Assembly: GCA_965214295.1 (NCBI GenBank)
Contig: OZ243944.1
Location: forward strand, 3,162,001-3,226,000
Reading direction: 5' to 3'
Length of the DNA: 64,000 bases
DNA from: JAJDUF01 sp965214295
GTDB lineage: Bacteria; Chloroflexota; UBA11872; UBA12225; JAJDUF01
Below the pieces are notes generated by a model. The model was not told the DNA's origin and did not search any database. It worked only from the letters and a program-made list of their open reading frames with translations. Of the stretch, positions 15,501 through 23,529 are shown one piece after another; the first letter of the stretch is position 1; each line of letters opens with the position of its first letter. A program made the translations under genes and the position numbers.

Positions 15501-16684
15501 GGTGGTTCCCTCCTTGCCCTGTCGACCGCGGGCGCATGTCGCAACTCCGCTTGTGGGAAGGCTACAAACGCTGTCGCCGGCTCGGGAACCAGCTTCACGG
15601 TCGTCCCGGTGGCCAGGGTGGTAGAGGAGCGCTGCCGGCACCGCACGGTGGCCCCGGACGGCAGCCGCACCATGAAGATCGTCTCGCCGCCGCGAAACTC
15701 CCGCGCGCCGATGACCGCCGTACCCTCCGGGTGCGGTGCTACCCGAAAGTCGTCCGGGTGTACCAGCAGGTCAACCGGGGTTGCTTCCGGGAGGGGGCCG
15801 TTGCTGCTGGTATAGGGCACAACTCCGACCTCCGTGACGACCACGCCGTCCCGCACCTCGCCGCGGAGGAAGTCGCACATACCGGTCAGCTGGGCCACAA
15901 AGGGGGTCGCGGGCGCGTGATAGATGCGGTCGGGAGTATCCAACTGCTCCAGGTGTCCGTCTTTCATCACCCCGATACGGTCGGCCATGGCAAAGGCTTC
16001 CTCCCGATCGTGGGTGACGAATACCGTCGCGATAGTGTGCTCCCGGAGAATGCCTGCGACTTCCTGGCGTAGCCGCCGCCGCATACCCGCGTCCAAGTTG
16101 CTGAAAGGCTCGTCCAGCAACACCGTGACGGGGCGCGGGGCAATCGTCCGGGCCAGCGCCACCCGCTGCTGCTGGCCCCCGGATAGCTCGTGGGGATAGC
16201 GGTCTTCCAGCCCGCCCAGCCGGGCCAGCGCCAGGACCTCCGCCAGCCGGCGCCCGCGTTCCTGGCGGGACATCCGCCGTAGTCCGAAGGAGACATTTTG
16301 GGCGACGGTCAGGTGGGGGAAAAGCGCGTACTCCTGAAATACCATCCCCACGTTCCGGCGGTTCGGCGGGACATGCACCGCCGGCCCGGACACCACCTGC
16401 CCCTGGAGTTGGATATCGCCCCGGTCAGGACTCTCGAAGCCGGCGATAAGCCGCAGGACCGTGGTCTTGCCACTGCCGCTGGGTCCCAGGATGGACAGGA
16501 TCTCGCCCGGCCGCAGCGCAAAGCTCAGGCGATCCACGGCCACCACGTCGCCGTAGCGCTTCGTGACCTCCCAACACCGGACTATCGGCGCGGCCGGGGG
16601 GGGAGTATCAGAGGTGCTTGCACCATCCCTCTCACCATCTGTGCCGCTTTGGCCGGCCACCCGGCGTCCTGCCGTTCGGCTCAC
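15485..16684 (-). CDS. ABC transporter ATP-binding protein, ferric iron / spermidine type
   Basis: A 399-residue ATPase. Walker A GPSGSGKTT (about residues 67-75), Q-loop MVFQEYALFPH, signature LSGGQQQRVALAR (about 167) and Walker B VLLDEPFSNLD are intact; the C-terminal TOBE-like region (about 290-370) is that of the FbpC/PotA group. The GTG start overlaps the permease stop (GTGA), so the two are translationally coupled. Residues 1-35 form an extra segment containing GQSGTDG, reminiscent of the GQS palindromic element. It energises the permease encoded upstream. Confidence 0.9.
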   Translation of the reverse strand: MSRTAGRRVAGQSGTDGERDGASTSDTPPPAAPIVRCWEVTKRYGDVVAVDRLSFALRPGEILSILGPSGSGKTTVLRLIAGFESPDRGDIQLQGQVVSGPAVHVPPNRRNVGMVFQEYALFPHLTVAQNVSFGLRRMSRQERGRRLAEVLALARLGGLEDRYPHELSGGQQQRVALARTIAPRPVTVLLDEPFSNLDAGMRRRLRQEVAGILREHTIATVFVTHDREEAFAMADRIGVMKDGHLEQLDTPDRIYHAPATPFVAQLTGMCDFLRGEVRDGVVVTEVGVVPYTSSNGPLPEATPVDLLVHPDDFRVAPHPEGTAVIGAREFRGGETIFMVRLPSGATVRCRQRSSTTLATGTTVKLVPEPATAFVAFPQAELRHAPAVDRARREPPYTTP

Positions 16685-18357
16685 GCCTCACCCCCCGGGG
16701 CCCGCTCCACCAGTGGAGAGGGGGAGTCGGCCAGCACCGGGCTGCGCTCGCGCATGACAATGAAGGCCAGCGGGACCGAGGAGATCAGGATCAGCGCCAG
16801 CGCCGGGGCAGCGGCTTGGGCGAAAAACGCTTCGGAAGCCGCCGACCAGACGGCGGTAGCCAGGGTCTTGAAGCCCAGCGGGCCGAGAATCAGCGTCGCG
16901 GGCAGCTCTTTCATGGTGATGAGGAAAACCAGGGCCGCGCCCATCAACACACCAGGGCCGATCAGTGGCACGGTGATAGTCCGCATGACCTGGAAGGAGT
17001 TACGTCCGAGGCCGCGGGCCGCCTCTTCGAGCCGGGGGCTGACTTGCAGCAGGGCGGCACGGGTCGCTCCCAACGCTGCCGGGAAGAATAGCACCACGTA
17101 GGCAAACACCAGGAGCCAGCCCGTCTGATACACCGGCCGCGCGTAGGTGGCGCCGAAGAACACCAGCGCCAGGGCCACGACAATCCCCGGCAGCGCATAG
17201 CCGGTGAAGCTACTCCGTTCCAGCACCCGACTCAACTTGCCAGGGTAGCGGACCACCAGCACGGCGAGCGGGAGCGAGCAGACAGCGGCGACCAGCGCCG
17301 CCAGCCCCGATACGAGCAAGGAATTGCGCGTGGCGCTCCACAAGATCAAGAGCGGCTCGCCGGCGGCGACGCCTCTGACGAGCCAATAGGCCAGAATAAC
17401 ACTGGGCACGCCCACCGCCACCAGCACCACGCCGGCCACCAGCGGCAACGCCAGCCACTTCCAGCGACCCAGCCGGATGGCCTTGGAGCGGCGCGATGCG
17501 CCGGCCCCGGACCGGTAGTAACGGCCACGGCCGCGCGCATACCCCTCCACGAGCAGGATGGCTAACGCCATCGCCACCAGCACCAGCGAGAGGAGGGCGG
17601 CGATGGTGCGGTCGAAGGCGGATTCGTAGTGCTGAAAGATGATCCAGGTGATGGTGGGGTACCGCATCAGCGAGACGGCGCCGAAATCGCTCAACGTGTA
17701 CAGGCCCACCAGCAACGACCCGGCGGCAAGCGCCGGGCGTAGCTGGGGCAACGTGACGCGCAAGAGGACGGCCCGGTTCCCATACCCCAGGCTGCGGGCC
17801 GCCTCGTCCAGGCCCGGGTCCAGGTTACGCAGCGCGCCCCGCACCGTGAGGAGGACATACGGATAGCTCAACAGCGCCAGGGTCAAGGTCGCACCGGGCA
17901 GTCCGTAAATCTCCGGCAGCCGGTCCACACCGAACGGCCCGGCCAGCAGCTGTTGCAGGAGCCCCTTTGGCCCCAACGCGGAGACGAACAGGAACGCGCC
18001 TACAAAACTGGGGATCACCAGCGGCAGCATCGTGAGCACCGACCACAGCCGCCGCAGGGGGAGATCCGTCCGGACGGTCAGCCAGGCGATTGGCACAGCT
18101 ATCGCCACGGAACTTGCGGTCACGGTTACCACGAGCAGGGTGGTGCGCCCCAAGGTAGCAACCGTCTGCGGGCGCAAGAGCAGCGCCCACGCTGCCTCGC
18201 TGGCACCCGCACTGCGGATGATGAGGTACGCCAGGGGCAGGAGCATGGCCAGCCCCACGAGGAGCGCCGGCAGCAGCACCACGAGGGGCGGTACCGCGAC
18301 CCGACGGGAGCGCTTCCCCAGTCGCGCGTGCTTACTCTCGGACACACCGGCTTGCAC
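16681..18357 (-). CDS. ABC transporter permease, FbpB/ThiP-like two-lobed iron type
   Basis: A fused permease of about 560 residues with two homologous halves, each with about six helices and an EAA-type loop (LDEAARSLGYGNRAVLLRVTLPQLRPAL and LEEAARGLGRNSFQVMRTITVPLIGPGV, key EAA...G residues present). This is the layout of ferric iron permeases (FbpB). Start choice is uncertain: GTG at 18357 has GGGAGG seven bases upstream, while the frame is open to an ATG at 18435 and would then include a PGLH-type palindrome (18344-18392). It lies between the binding-protein and ATPase genes. Confidence 0.88.
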   Translation of the reverse strand: MQAGVSESKHARLGKRSRRVAVPPLVVLLPALLVGLAMLLPLAYLIIRSAGASEAAWALLLRPQTVATLGRTTLLVVTVTASSVAIAVPIAWLTVRTDLPLRRLWSVLTMLPLVIPSFVGAFLFVSALGPKGLLQQLLAGPFGVDRLPEIYGLPGATLTLALLSYPYVLLTVRGALRNLDPGLDEAARSLGYGNRAVLLRVTLPQLRPALAAGSLLVGLYTLSDFGAVSLMRYPTITWIIFQHYESAFDRTIAALLSLVLVAMALAILLVEGYARGRGRYYRSGAGASRRSKAIRLGRWKWLALPLVAGVVLVAVGVPSVILAYWLVRGVAAGEPLLILWSATRNSLLVSGLAALVAAVCSLPLAVLVVRYPGKLSRVLERSSFTGYALPGIVVALALVFFGATYARPVYQTGWLLVFAYVVLFFPAALGATRAALLQVSPRLEEAARGLGRNSFQVMRTITVPLIGPGVLMGAALVFLITMKELPATLILGPLGFKTLATAVWSAASEAFFAQAAAPALALILISSVPLAFIVMRERSPVLADSPSPLVERAPGGEA

Positions 18358-18392
18358 TCCCTGGCCTCCCATCGGATTGTGCAAGCCGGTGT
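18344..18392. mobile_element. PGLH-type palindromic element at the permease 5' end
   Basis: ACACCGGCTTGCAC (18344-18357) and GTGCAAGCCGGTGT (18379-18392) are a perfect 14-bp inverted repeat around a 21-base loop. On the gene strand it reads NTGLHNPMGGQGVQAG, matching the GLHNPM pattern of the family. It contains the ribosome-binding-like GGGAGG and candidate start codons of the permease. Confidence 0.75.
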
Positions 18393-18467
18393 TGTGACCG
18401 GCGCCAAGCACGAACTGACGACTACGGGCCTGCATCGCAGAACGCCCTACGGAGGACTTTGGGCACG

Positions 18468-18512
18468 CCAGGTCTGCACAAGCCGCTGGGGGATATGGTG
18501 GTGCAAACCTGG
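18468..18512. mobile_element. PGLH-type palindromic element, intergenic
   Basis: CCAGGTCTGCAC (18468-18479) pairs with GTGCAAACCTGG (18501-18512), 11 of 12, in the gap between the binding-protein stop and the permease start. It is the only copy outside a coding region and may act as an intra-operon hairpin. Confidence 0.75.
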
Positions 18513-18519
18513 TCCGTCA

Positions 18520-19602
18520 CTATTGCAGGATGCCCAAACCTCTCAGCAGCTCCTGGGTTCCCCGCAGGTCGGCCAGGGATACCATGTCTATGTTCGGCCG
18601 CTTGATCTCTTCCAGCGGCGTGAGGAGCCGGTTGGTCTTCACCCCTTCCACCAAAGGATACTCGAACGTCTGCCCGGCGAAATACTGCTGGCCAACCTGC
18701 GAGAGCATGAACCTCAGGAACTTCTCGGCGTTCTCGCGGTTCTTGGCCGTACCCGGAATGCCGGCCCCCGCAACCATGACCAGGCTGTCCGGGCCACCGG
18801 CTCGCGGGTGATAGTTGCGAGCGGGGAAGGAGTCTCCTTCCTCCTGCAGGAAGCGGTGCAGATAGTAGTGGTTGACCAAACCAACGTCAATCTCGCCCGC
18901 CGCCGCAGCGGCGACTTGGGGCGTGTTCTTGGGGTACACCTTGGCGTCATTGGCTTGCATCCCTTGCAGCCACTCGCCAGTCTTGGTTTCTCCCCATAAT
19001 ACCCGCATCGCCGTGACCATCGCTTGGAAGGAGCCGTTGGTAGGCGCCCAGCCTACCCGTCCCTTCCACTGGGCTTCCGTAAACCCGGCGACGGAGTCCG
19101 GTAAGTCGGCCTCTGCGAGGGTCTTAGTGTTATAGACGACCGTGCGCGCGCGACCCGACAGCCCCACCCACTTTCCTTCGGGCGACCGCGCCCAAGCGGG
19201 CACAAGATCGGTAATCTCGGCTGGCAGCGCGCTCAGGATGCCTTCGTTGGCGACCGCGCCCAGACCGCCGGGGTCCTGAGCGAAGAACACGTCGGCGGGG
19301 GTGTTCTGGCCCTCTTCCAGCAGCGTCGCCGCGATCTGCGAGGTGCTTCCGTATTTCACCGCAACGTCAATTCCGGTCGCTGCCTGGAACTGGCCGATGA
19401 TCGGCCCCACCAGACTCTCACTGCGGCCCGAATACACAACGAGCGCGCCAGGGGAGTGGGGCACCTCGACTCGCTGCTCCACGACCTTCTCGACTTGCTT
19501 CTCGACGTAGCGCACCTCGGGTTCGCCGCACGCCACTGCCAGCAAACCACCGACCGCGGCGGCGGCTCCACCTAGGTACTGTCTGCGGATCACTCCCTCC
19601 AT
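18520..19602 (-). CDS. ABC transporter substrate-binding lipoprotein, ferric iron type
   Basis: A 360-residue periplasmic-type binding protein (FbpA/FutA class). The leader IRRQYLGGAAAAVGGLLAVAC has twin arginines and a lipobox Cys at about residue 26, then a short VEKQVEKVVEQRVEV linker. The mature domain opens LVVYSGRSESLVGPIIGQFQ and carries late Tyr residues (NHYYLHRF), as used for iron coordination. AAGGAGG precedes the start. It is the first gene of a three-gene operon (binding protein, permease, ATPase), and divergent from ferredoxin and bacterioferritin genes, which supports an iron role. Confidence 0.9.
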   Translation of the reverse strand: MEGVIRRQYLGGAAAAVGGLLAVACGEPEVRYVEKQVEKVVEQRVEVPHSPGALVVYSGRSESLVGPIIGQFQAATGIDVAVKYGSTSQIAATLLEEGQNTPADVFFAQDPGGLGAVANEGILSALPAEITDLVPAWARSPEGKWVGLSGRARTVVYNTKTLAEADLPDSVAGFTEAQWKGRVGWAPTNGSFQAMVTAMRVLWGETKTGEWLQGMQANDAKVYPKNTPQVAAAAAGEIDVGLVNHYYLHRFLQEEGDSFPARNYHPRAGGPDSLVMVAGAGIPGTAKNRENAEKFLRFMLSQVGQQYFAGQTFEYPLVEGVKTNRLLTPLEEIKRPNIDMVSLADLRGTQELLRGLGILQ

Positions 19603-19660
19603 CACCAACTGCCTCCTTATGGACGGCCCCGTTTCGCGGGGTCACGCTCCGATATTTGGG

Positions 19661-19709
19661 TTGACGAACTCCGAAGATATGTTTATCATAACTTTCTAAG
19701 ATTCGTCAA
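19661..19709. promoter_or_regulatory. overlapping divergent promoters within an inverted repeat
   Basis: Forward: TTGACG (19661-19666), 17 bases, TATCAT (19684-19689), reading toward the ferredoxin gene. Reverse: TTGACG (19709-19704), 16 bases, GATAAA, reading toward the iron transporter. TTGACGAA (19661-19668) and TTCGTCAA (19702-19709) are exact complements, so the two -35 regions form one dyad. A shared regulator could control both directions. The rest of the 330-base gap (19710-19936) shows nothing definite. Confidence 0.6.
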
Positions 19710-19936
19710 GGCGAATTTCGAGAAGAAGGTGTGACTTACATCATCCGGCGGACAGGCGAGCGGATCGCCGGTGGTCGGTCCGCGAGTCGCTGCCGGTACA
19801 CAGGAGCGGCGGGGAGGCACACGGCGACTATTCGGCGGGGCTATGGACATATCTTCCATTGCCGCGCGGCGTATATGTATGCTACCCCTAATACTGATGA
19901 TTCGTCTATACCAATTGCCGCGAGGAGGTGCCGGCC

Positions 19937-20185
19937 GTGTACGTGTGTCTGTGCAAGGGGCTGACCGAGGCCGATATCCAGCGGGCAGTCGGGCAGGAAG
20001 GCAGGACCAGTGACACGGTGATTGCCGCCCTGGGTCTCGACGACGAAGCGGCCTGCGGGCGATGCCTTCGGGATATTGACGACTTGCTCATCCCCCCCAC
20101 CGGCAACGGCACCAGCCTACTGTCCTCACTAGCCGGCCCCCTCGTACCGCCTACGCCGCGCCTCGCCCAATCCGGCTCCGTCTGA
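19937..20185 (+). CDS. bfd: bacterioferritin-associated ferredoxin (BFD-like [2Fe-2S] domain)
   Basis: An 82-residue protein. Cys-x-Cys in MYVCLCKGLTEADI (residues 4 and 6) and CGRC (about 40-43) are the four [2Fe-2S] ligands of the BFD fold. Bfd reduces the haem of bacterioferritin so that stored iron can leave. The GTG at 19937 is chosen because GAGGAGG ends nine bases upstream; the GTG at 19928 overlaps that signal. The last 30 residues (PPTGNGTSLL...) are a longer tail than usual. A bacterioferritin gene follows. Confidence 0.85.
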   Translation: MYVCLCKGLTEADIQRAVGQEGRTSDTVIAALGLDDEAACGRCLRDIDDLLIPPTGNGTSLLSSLAGPLVPPTPRLAQSGSV

Positions 20186-20290
20186 GAGTAGTTAGCCGGC
20201 ATTGACACGGCGGCTGTGTCTCACTTGATTGCGTTGATAAGTATTACCAAAGTATTAGTCATAACATCGGCAAAATAGAGAGACTCCGGC

Positions 20291-20320
20291 TAGACTAACT
20301 GCCTCTTTCTCCGATATACT
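20291..20320 (+). promoter_or_regulatory. bacterioferritin promoter
   Basis: TAGACT (20291-20296) and TATACT (20315-20320) are spaced by 18 bases, 28 bases before the ATG. Further upstream AAGTATTA occurs twice (about 20239-20256) as a possible operator half-site. Confidence 0.55.
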
Positions 20321-20348
20321 GATTATATCCAGGAGGAAGGAGACAACT

Positions 20349-20828
20349 ATGAAAGCAAAACCGGGCGTCGTCGACGCGCTGAACACGATCCTTACCAACG
20401 AGCTGACCGCGATTAACCAGTATTTCGTCCAGGCCAGAATGTGCCAGAACTGGGGTTATGAGCGTCTGGCACACCGCATCCGCGCTATCAGCTTGGACGA
20501 GATGAAGGATACGGAGCAGCTGATTGACCACATCCTCTACCTCGATGGTGTGCCCAACCTCCAGCGGCTGAACCGCGTGCGGGTCGGCGAGACGGTGCTG
20601 GAGAACCTTCAGCTGGACCTGGCGCTGGAGCAGCAGGCGGTCGCTACGCTCACCGAGGCGATTGCCCTTTGTGCCGAGGTGCAGGACTACACGACGCGGA
20701 ACATCCTCGAAGAGATGGTCCGGGACGAGGAGACCCACGTGGACTGGTTCGAGACCCAGCTGGAGACAATCGAGCAGGTCGGCGTGGAGCTTTACCTGAG
20801 TCAGCAGATCAAGAAGGAAGAGGGGTAG
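20349..20828 (+). CDS. bfr: bacterioferritin with an altered ferroxidase ligand
   Basis: A 159-residue four-helix iron-storage protein. Counting from Met1, Glu18, Glu51, Glu94, Glu127 and His130 of the di-iron ferroxidase centre and haem ligand Met52 are at the canonical positions. Residue 54, normally His (EMKHAD), is Asp (EMKDTE). AGGAGGAAGGAG precedes the ATG. With the ferredoxin gene and the iron transporter upstream, it completes an uptake-storage-release set. Confidence 0.93.
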   Translation: MKAKPGVVDALNTILTNELTAINQYFVQARMCQNWGYERLAHRIRAISLDEMKDTEQLIDHILYLDGVPNLQRLNRVRVGETVLENLQLDLALEQQAVATLTEAIALCAEVQDYTTRNILEEMVRDEETHVDWFETQLETIEQVGVELYLSQQIKKEEG

Positions 20829-20842
20829 GGCACCTCACTCCC

Positions 20843-20876
20843 TGACGGGCCAAAGCCGCACGGATGGTGTCAGGTG
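20843..20876. mobile_element. half copy of the GQS-type palindromic element
   Basis: TGACGGGCCAAAGCCGCAC followed by GGATGGTGTCAGGTG matches the left arm and loop of the 7699-7753 element; the right arm is missing. It is just after the bacterioferritin stop. Confidence 0.6.
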
Positions 20877-21026
20877 GCCGGGACTGCGGCTTGTGCCGCA
20901 ATGGTGGTATTGGTTGCCGCCTCGTCATTGCGGCGTAAGCCGCGGTCCCGATAGCGCATGTTCCAATGGCAGTCATTGTAGTGGAGAGGGGGTGGGGGTG
21001 CGGCGCACGGATTTAGGTTGAAATTC

Positions 21027-21041
21027 TGCATTTCAAATGCA
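21027..21041. promoter_or_regulatory. 15-bp palindrome upstream of the ATPase gene
   Basis: TGCATTTCAAATGCA is perfectly symmetric about one base, in an AT-rich patch 25 bases before the ATG. Probably an operator or promoter element of the truncated ATPase gene. Confidence 0.5.
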
Positions 21042-21065
21042 TAATCCCCACCAAGGGGATTCGTC

Positions 21066-21560
21066 ATGCGTCTACCGTACATCACCCGCTCGCTAGAGCC
21101 GCTCATCAAGCGGGCCGCTGCCGAGTTCCCCGCTGTGATCCTGACTGGCCCACGCCAATCCGGCAAGACGACGCTGCTGCAACAGCTCTTCAGCCGGCGT
21201 TACCGGTATGTCTCGCTAGAACCGCCGGACGTGCGCGCATCCGCCAGGGCCGACCCGCGCACCTTTCTGGCCATACACCCGCCTCCCGTGATTTTCGACG
21301 AGGTGCAGTATGTCCCCGATCTGCTGCCCTTTATCAAAGAGCGGATCGACGCCGACCGGCACACAAGCGGCCAATTCCTCTTGACCGGCTCACAGAATCT
21401 GTCGCTCACGGAGCAAGTGGCCGAGTCCTTGGCCGGCCGGGCGGCGATGCTCCGTCTGCTGCCGCTCTCCCGACGGGAAGCGGAGGGCCGGCCGCAGCTT
21501 GCCCTGCCCTGGGAAGCCGAGGCGCTCACCGCTGCCCAGGCACTCGCAAGGGGGCAATAG
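21066..21560 (+). pseudogene. truncated AAA ATPase (AAA_14 / DUF4143 family)
   Basis: Only the N-terminal ATPase half of a protein that is usually about 380-400 residues. Walker A is GPRQSGKTT (about residues 28-36), Walker B VIFDEVQYVPDLLP (about 75), followed by FLLTGSQNL and RLLPLSRREA. The frame ends at residue 164 after a low-similarity tail, and no DUF4143 domain follows in any frame before the next gene. Intact members are of uncertain, possibly toxin-like, role. Likely inactive. Confidence 0.75.
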
Positions 21561-21594
21561 AGGACCGGCGGCGCTTCTTCACTCGCACCTGGAC

Positions 21595-22134
21595 TTAGCT
21601 GAGATATTTGGCGACTAAGCGCTCCAGGGTATTCCGGGTGCGGATAGTCATGGGGCCAAGCTCCGCTGCAATCCGCTTCAGATCAAGCTCAGATGCACTC
21701 AGTCCGCCGCTGGGGAGCCAGAAAAGCTCACCACCATGAATATCGAGACGGTCATCGGCCGTGCCCAACTCCAGAACGGCCTTCTCAGCCGTCGGAGTGG
21801 GTTGCTTGGAGAGTAGCGCCACCTGGAGTTTGCCCTGGGAACGCTGGAGCTGGGCAGCCGTAAACGGTTGGTACCGTGTGATGGCCCTTACCTCGTCAGC
21901 ACTGCGTAGGAACGTGGGCACGTCGTAGTGCAGTGCCTGCCGCAGCCCGCTTTCGATGCGAGCACTCACGCTGGTAGGATCGTCGAGCGCGGTGTCGAAG
22001 ATAACGTTTCCGCTGGCGAGGAACGCCGTAACCGAGGAGAACCTCATAGCCGCAAAACACGAGCAAAGCTCGCTGTTCTTGATACGGCGACGGCCAAGAT
22101 TCATGCCACGGAGAAAAGCTACATATCTCTTCAT
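21595..22134 (-). CDS. DUF1697 family protein
   Basis: A 179-residue protein. MKRYVAFLRGMNLGRRRIKNSEL at the start, then VTAFLASGNVIFDT (about residues 35-48), are the family signature (YvaLLRGINVGG...K...L, then VxTYIQSGNVvF). The C-terminal TIRTRNTLERLVAKYL is also typical. Function unknown. The ribosome binding site is weak. Confidence 0.85.
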   Translation of the reverse strand: MKRYVAFLRGMNLGRRRIKNSELCSCFAAMRFSSVTAFLASGNVIFDTALDDPTSVSARIESGLRQALHYDVPTFLRSADEVRAITRYQPFTAAQLQRSQGKLQVALLSKQPTPTAEKAVLELGTADDRLDIHGGELFWLPSGGLSASELDLKRIAAELGPMTIRTRNTLERLVAKYLS

Positions 22135-22461
22135 GGTGACTGGTCAAGCAGCGGCAAATCCTGCTTCCAGCAGGCTTTTGCACGTTTGCGGGTGGCCTTG
22201 GGCCCGGGAGTGAGGGAGTGTAGCGCCAGGCCCACTCCCATATCCGTAACGGCTAGGCCGCGGCAACGGACCGTCCCCGGAGCCGGTATCAAGCAACGCC
22301 GTCTCAATAGCTGCGGTTACTGGGCCATCGTAGGCACTGCGTACAGCGGCCAGGTAGGGGGGCGTGGCGCTGGCGCTCGCCAGCGAGAGCGGCAAGGCAG
22401 GTAGACTATACGCGGCCCCGGCGCCTGCTGCCGCACGACTACGCCGGGAGGAGACACGAAG
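22135..22461. other. gene-free gap, no repeats recognised
   Basis: About 330 bases between divergent genes. Reading frames exist on both strands but none has a recognisable domain. The segment near 22230-22400 may be a worn gene fragment; I see no palindromic repeat here. Confidence 0.35.
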
Positions 22462-23454
22462 ATGGCACTGCGGATCGTTGTGCTGGGCGCCGGTCATTGG
22501 CATGGCGCGTTCGATGCGGCCTATCTACGCCTGTTCGCGCGGATGCCGGCGGTCGAGGTCGTCGGTGTCCACGACGACGCGCCGGTGGTGGCTGCGGACC
22601 GGGCACGCATCGTTGGCGCTACCGCGTATACCAATGCGCGGCAGATGATCGAGACGGAGCAGCCCGACTTTGCCCTCAGCTTGGGCACGCATGCGACCAT
22701 GCCGGCGCTGCACCGGCTCTGTCTCGATTACCGGCTGCCTTTCATGACGGAAAAGCCGATGGGCCGCCACGCCGACGAGGTGCGCCCGGTTGTGGAGCGG
22801 ATCGAGCGCGAGGGGCTGTACGCGGCGGTGGCGTTGCCGAACCGGCTCGGGCGGATCTATGCGCGTGCTAAGACCATGCTTGCGGAGGGCGCCTTCGGCA
22901 CGCCGGTATACCTGCACTTCCGTATCATCCGGCCCACGCTCAACCGCTACCCCCAATACGACAGTCCGTGGATGCTCGATCCGGCCATCAGCGGCGGTGG
23001 CTGCCTCCGCAACCTGGGGCCGCATCCGTTCGATGTCTTTCTCAGCCTCACCGGCGAGGCGGCGGAGGTCACGGCGGCCACCATCAGCTTCCACGGGCAC
23101 GGCGCGGCCATCGAGGACTACGCTGCCGTGACGCTCCGTTCGGCCAGCGGGATCGTCGGCACGCTCGAAACCGGCTACACCTACCCGACCGAGGGAACGG
23201 ACATGGAGCTGCGGATTGCCGGCAGCGAGGCGATCCTCCGCTTTGATCGGGCCGGCGCGATCATCGTCCGCGCGACGGGTGAGGAGGAGCTGGCCACGTC
23301 AGCGGAAGCCTTGGCCGGCTACGATGCCTTGCTGTCCGAGACTATCGAGCGGTTCCGCCGCGGCGATCCACCGATAGCGACACCGCGAGACTGTCTACGC
23401 GCCGTGGAACTGATTGACGCCGCGTATCGCCTCGCCGGCGCTCCCTGGGCGTAG
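22462..23454 (+). CDS. Gfo/Idh/MocA family oxidoreductase
   Basis: A 330-residue NAD(P)-dependent sugar or inositol oxidoreductase. The Rossmann motif is VVLGAGHWHGA (residues 6-16, less canonical than GxGxxG), the EKP motif is FMTEKPMGRH (about 95-104), and the second domain contains GGGCLRNLGPHPFDVFLSL (about 177-195). GGGAGGAG precedes the ATG. The substrate is unknown. Alone in its orientation between DUF1697 and Uma2. Confidence 0.9.
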   Translation: MALRIVVLGAGHWHGAFDAAYLRLFARMPAVEVVGVHDDAPVVAADRARIVGATAYTNARQMIETEQPDFALSLGTHATMPALHRLCLDYRLPFMTEKPMGRHADEVRPVVERIEREGLYAAVALPNRLGRIYARAKTMLAEGAFGTPVYLHFRIIRPTLNRYPQYDSPWMLDPAISGGGCLRNLGPHPFDVFLSLTGEAAEVTAATISFHGHGAAIEDYAAVTLRSASGIVGTLETGYTYPTEGTDMELRIAGSEAILRFDRAGAIIVRATGEEELATSAEALAGYDALLSETIERFRRGDPPIATPRDCLRAVELIDAAYRLAGAPWA

Positions 23455-23529
23455 GTGCTGCCGGCTTTTCCGTCTGGGCCGGAATCCAGGCCCCCTCCCC
23501 CGTTGCGGCAAGGGAGGGGACGTGACGGG

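Noticed and set aside
22144..22503. 119-codon minus-strand frame in the DUF1697-Gfo gap
   Set aside because: No start signal and no recognisable domain, and it overlaps the Gfo/Idh/MocA start region.
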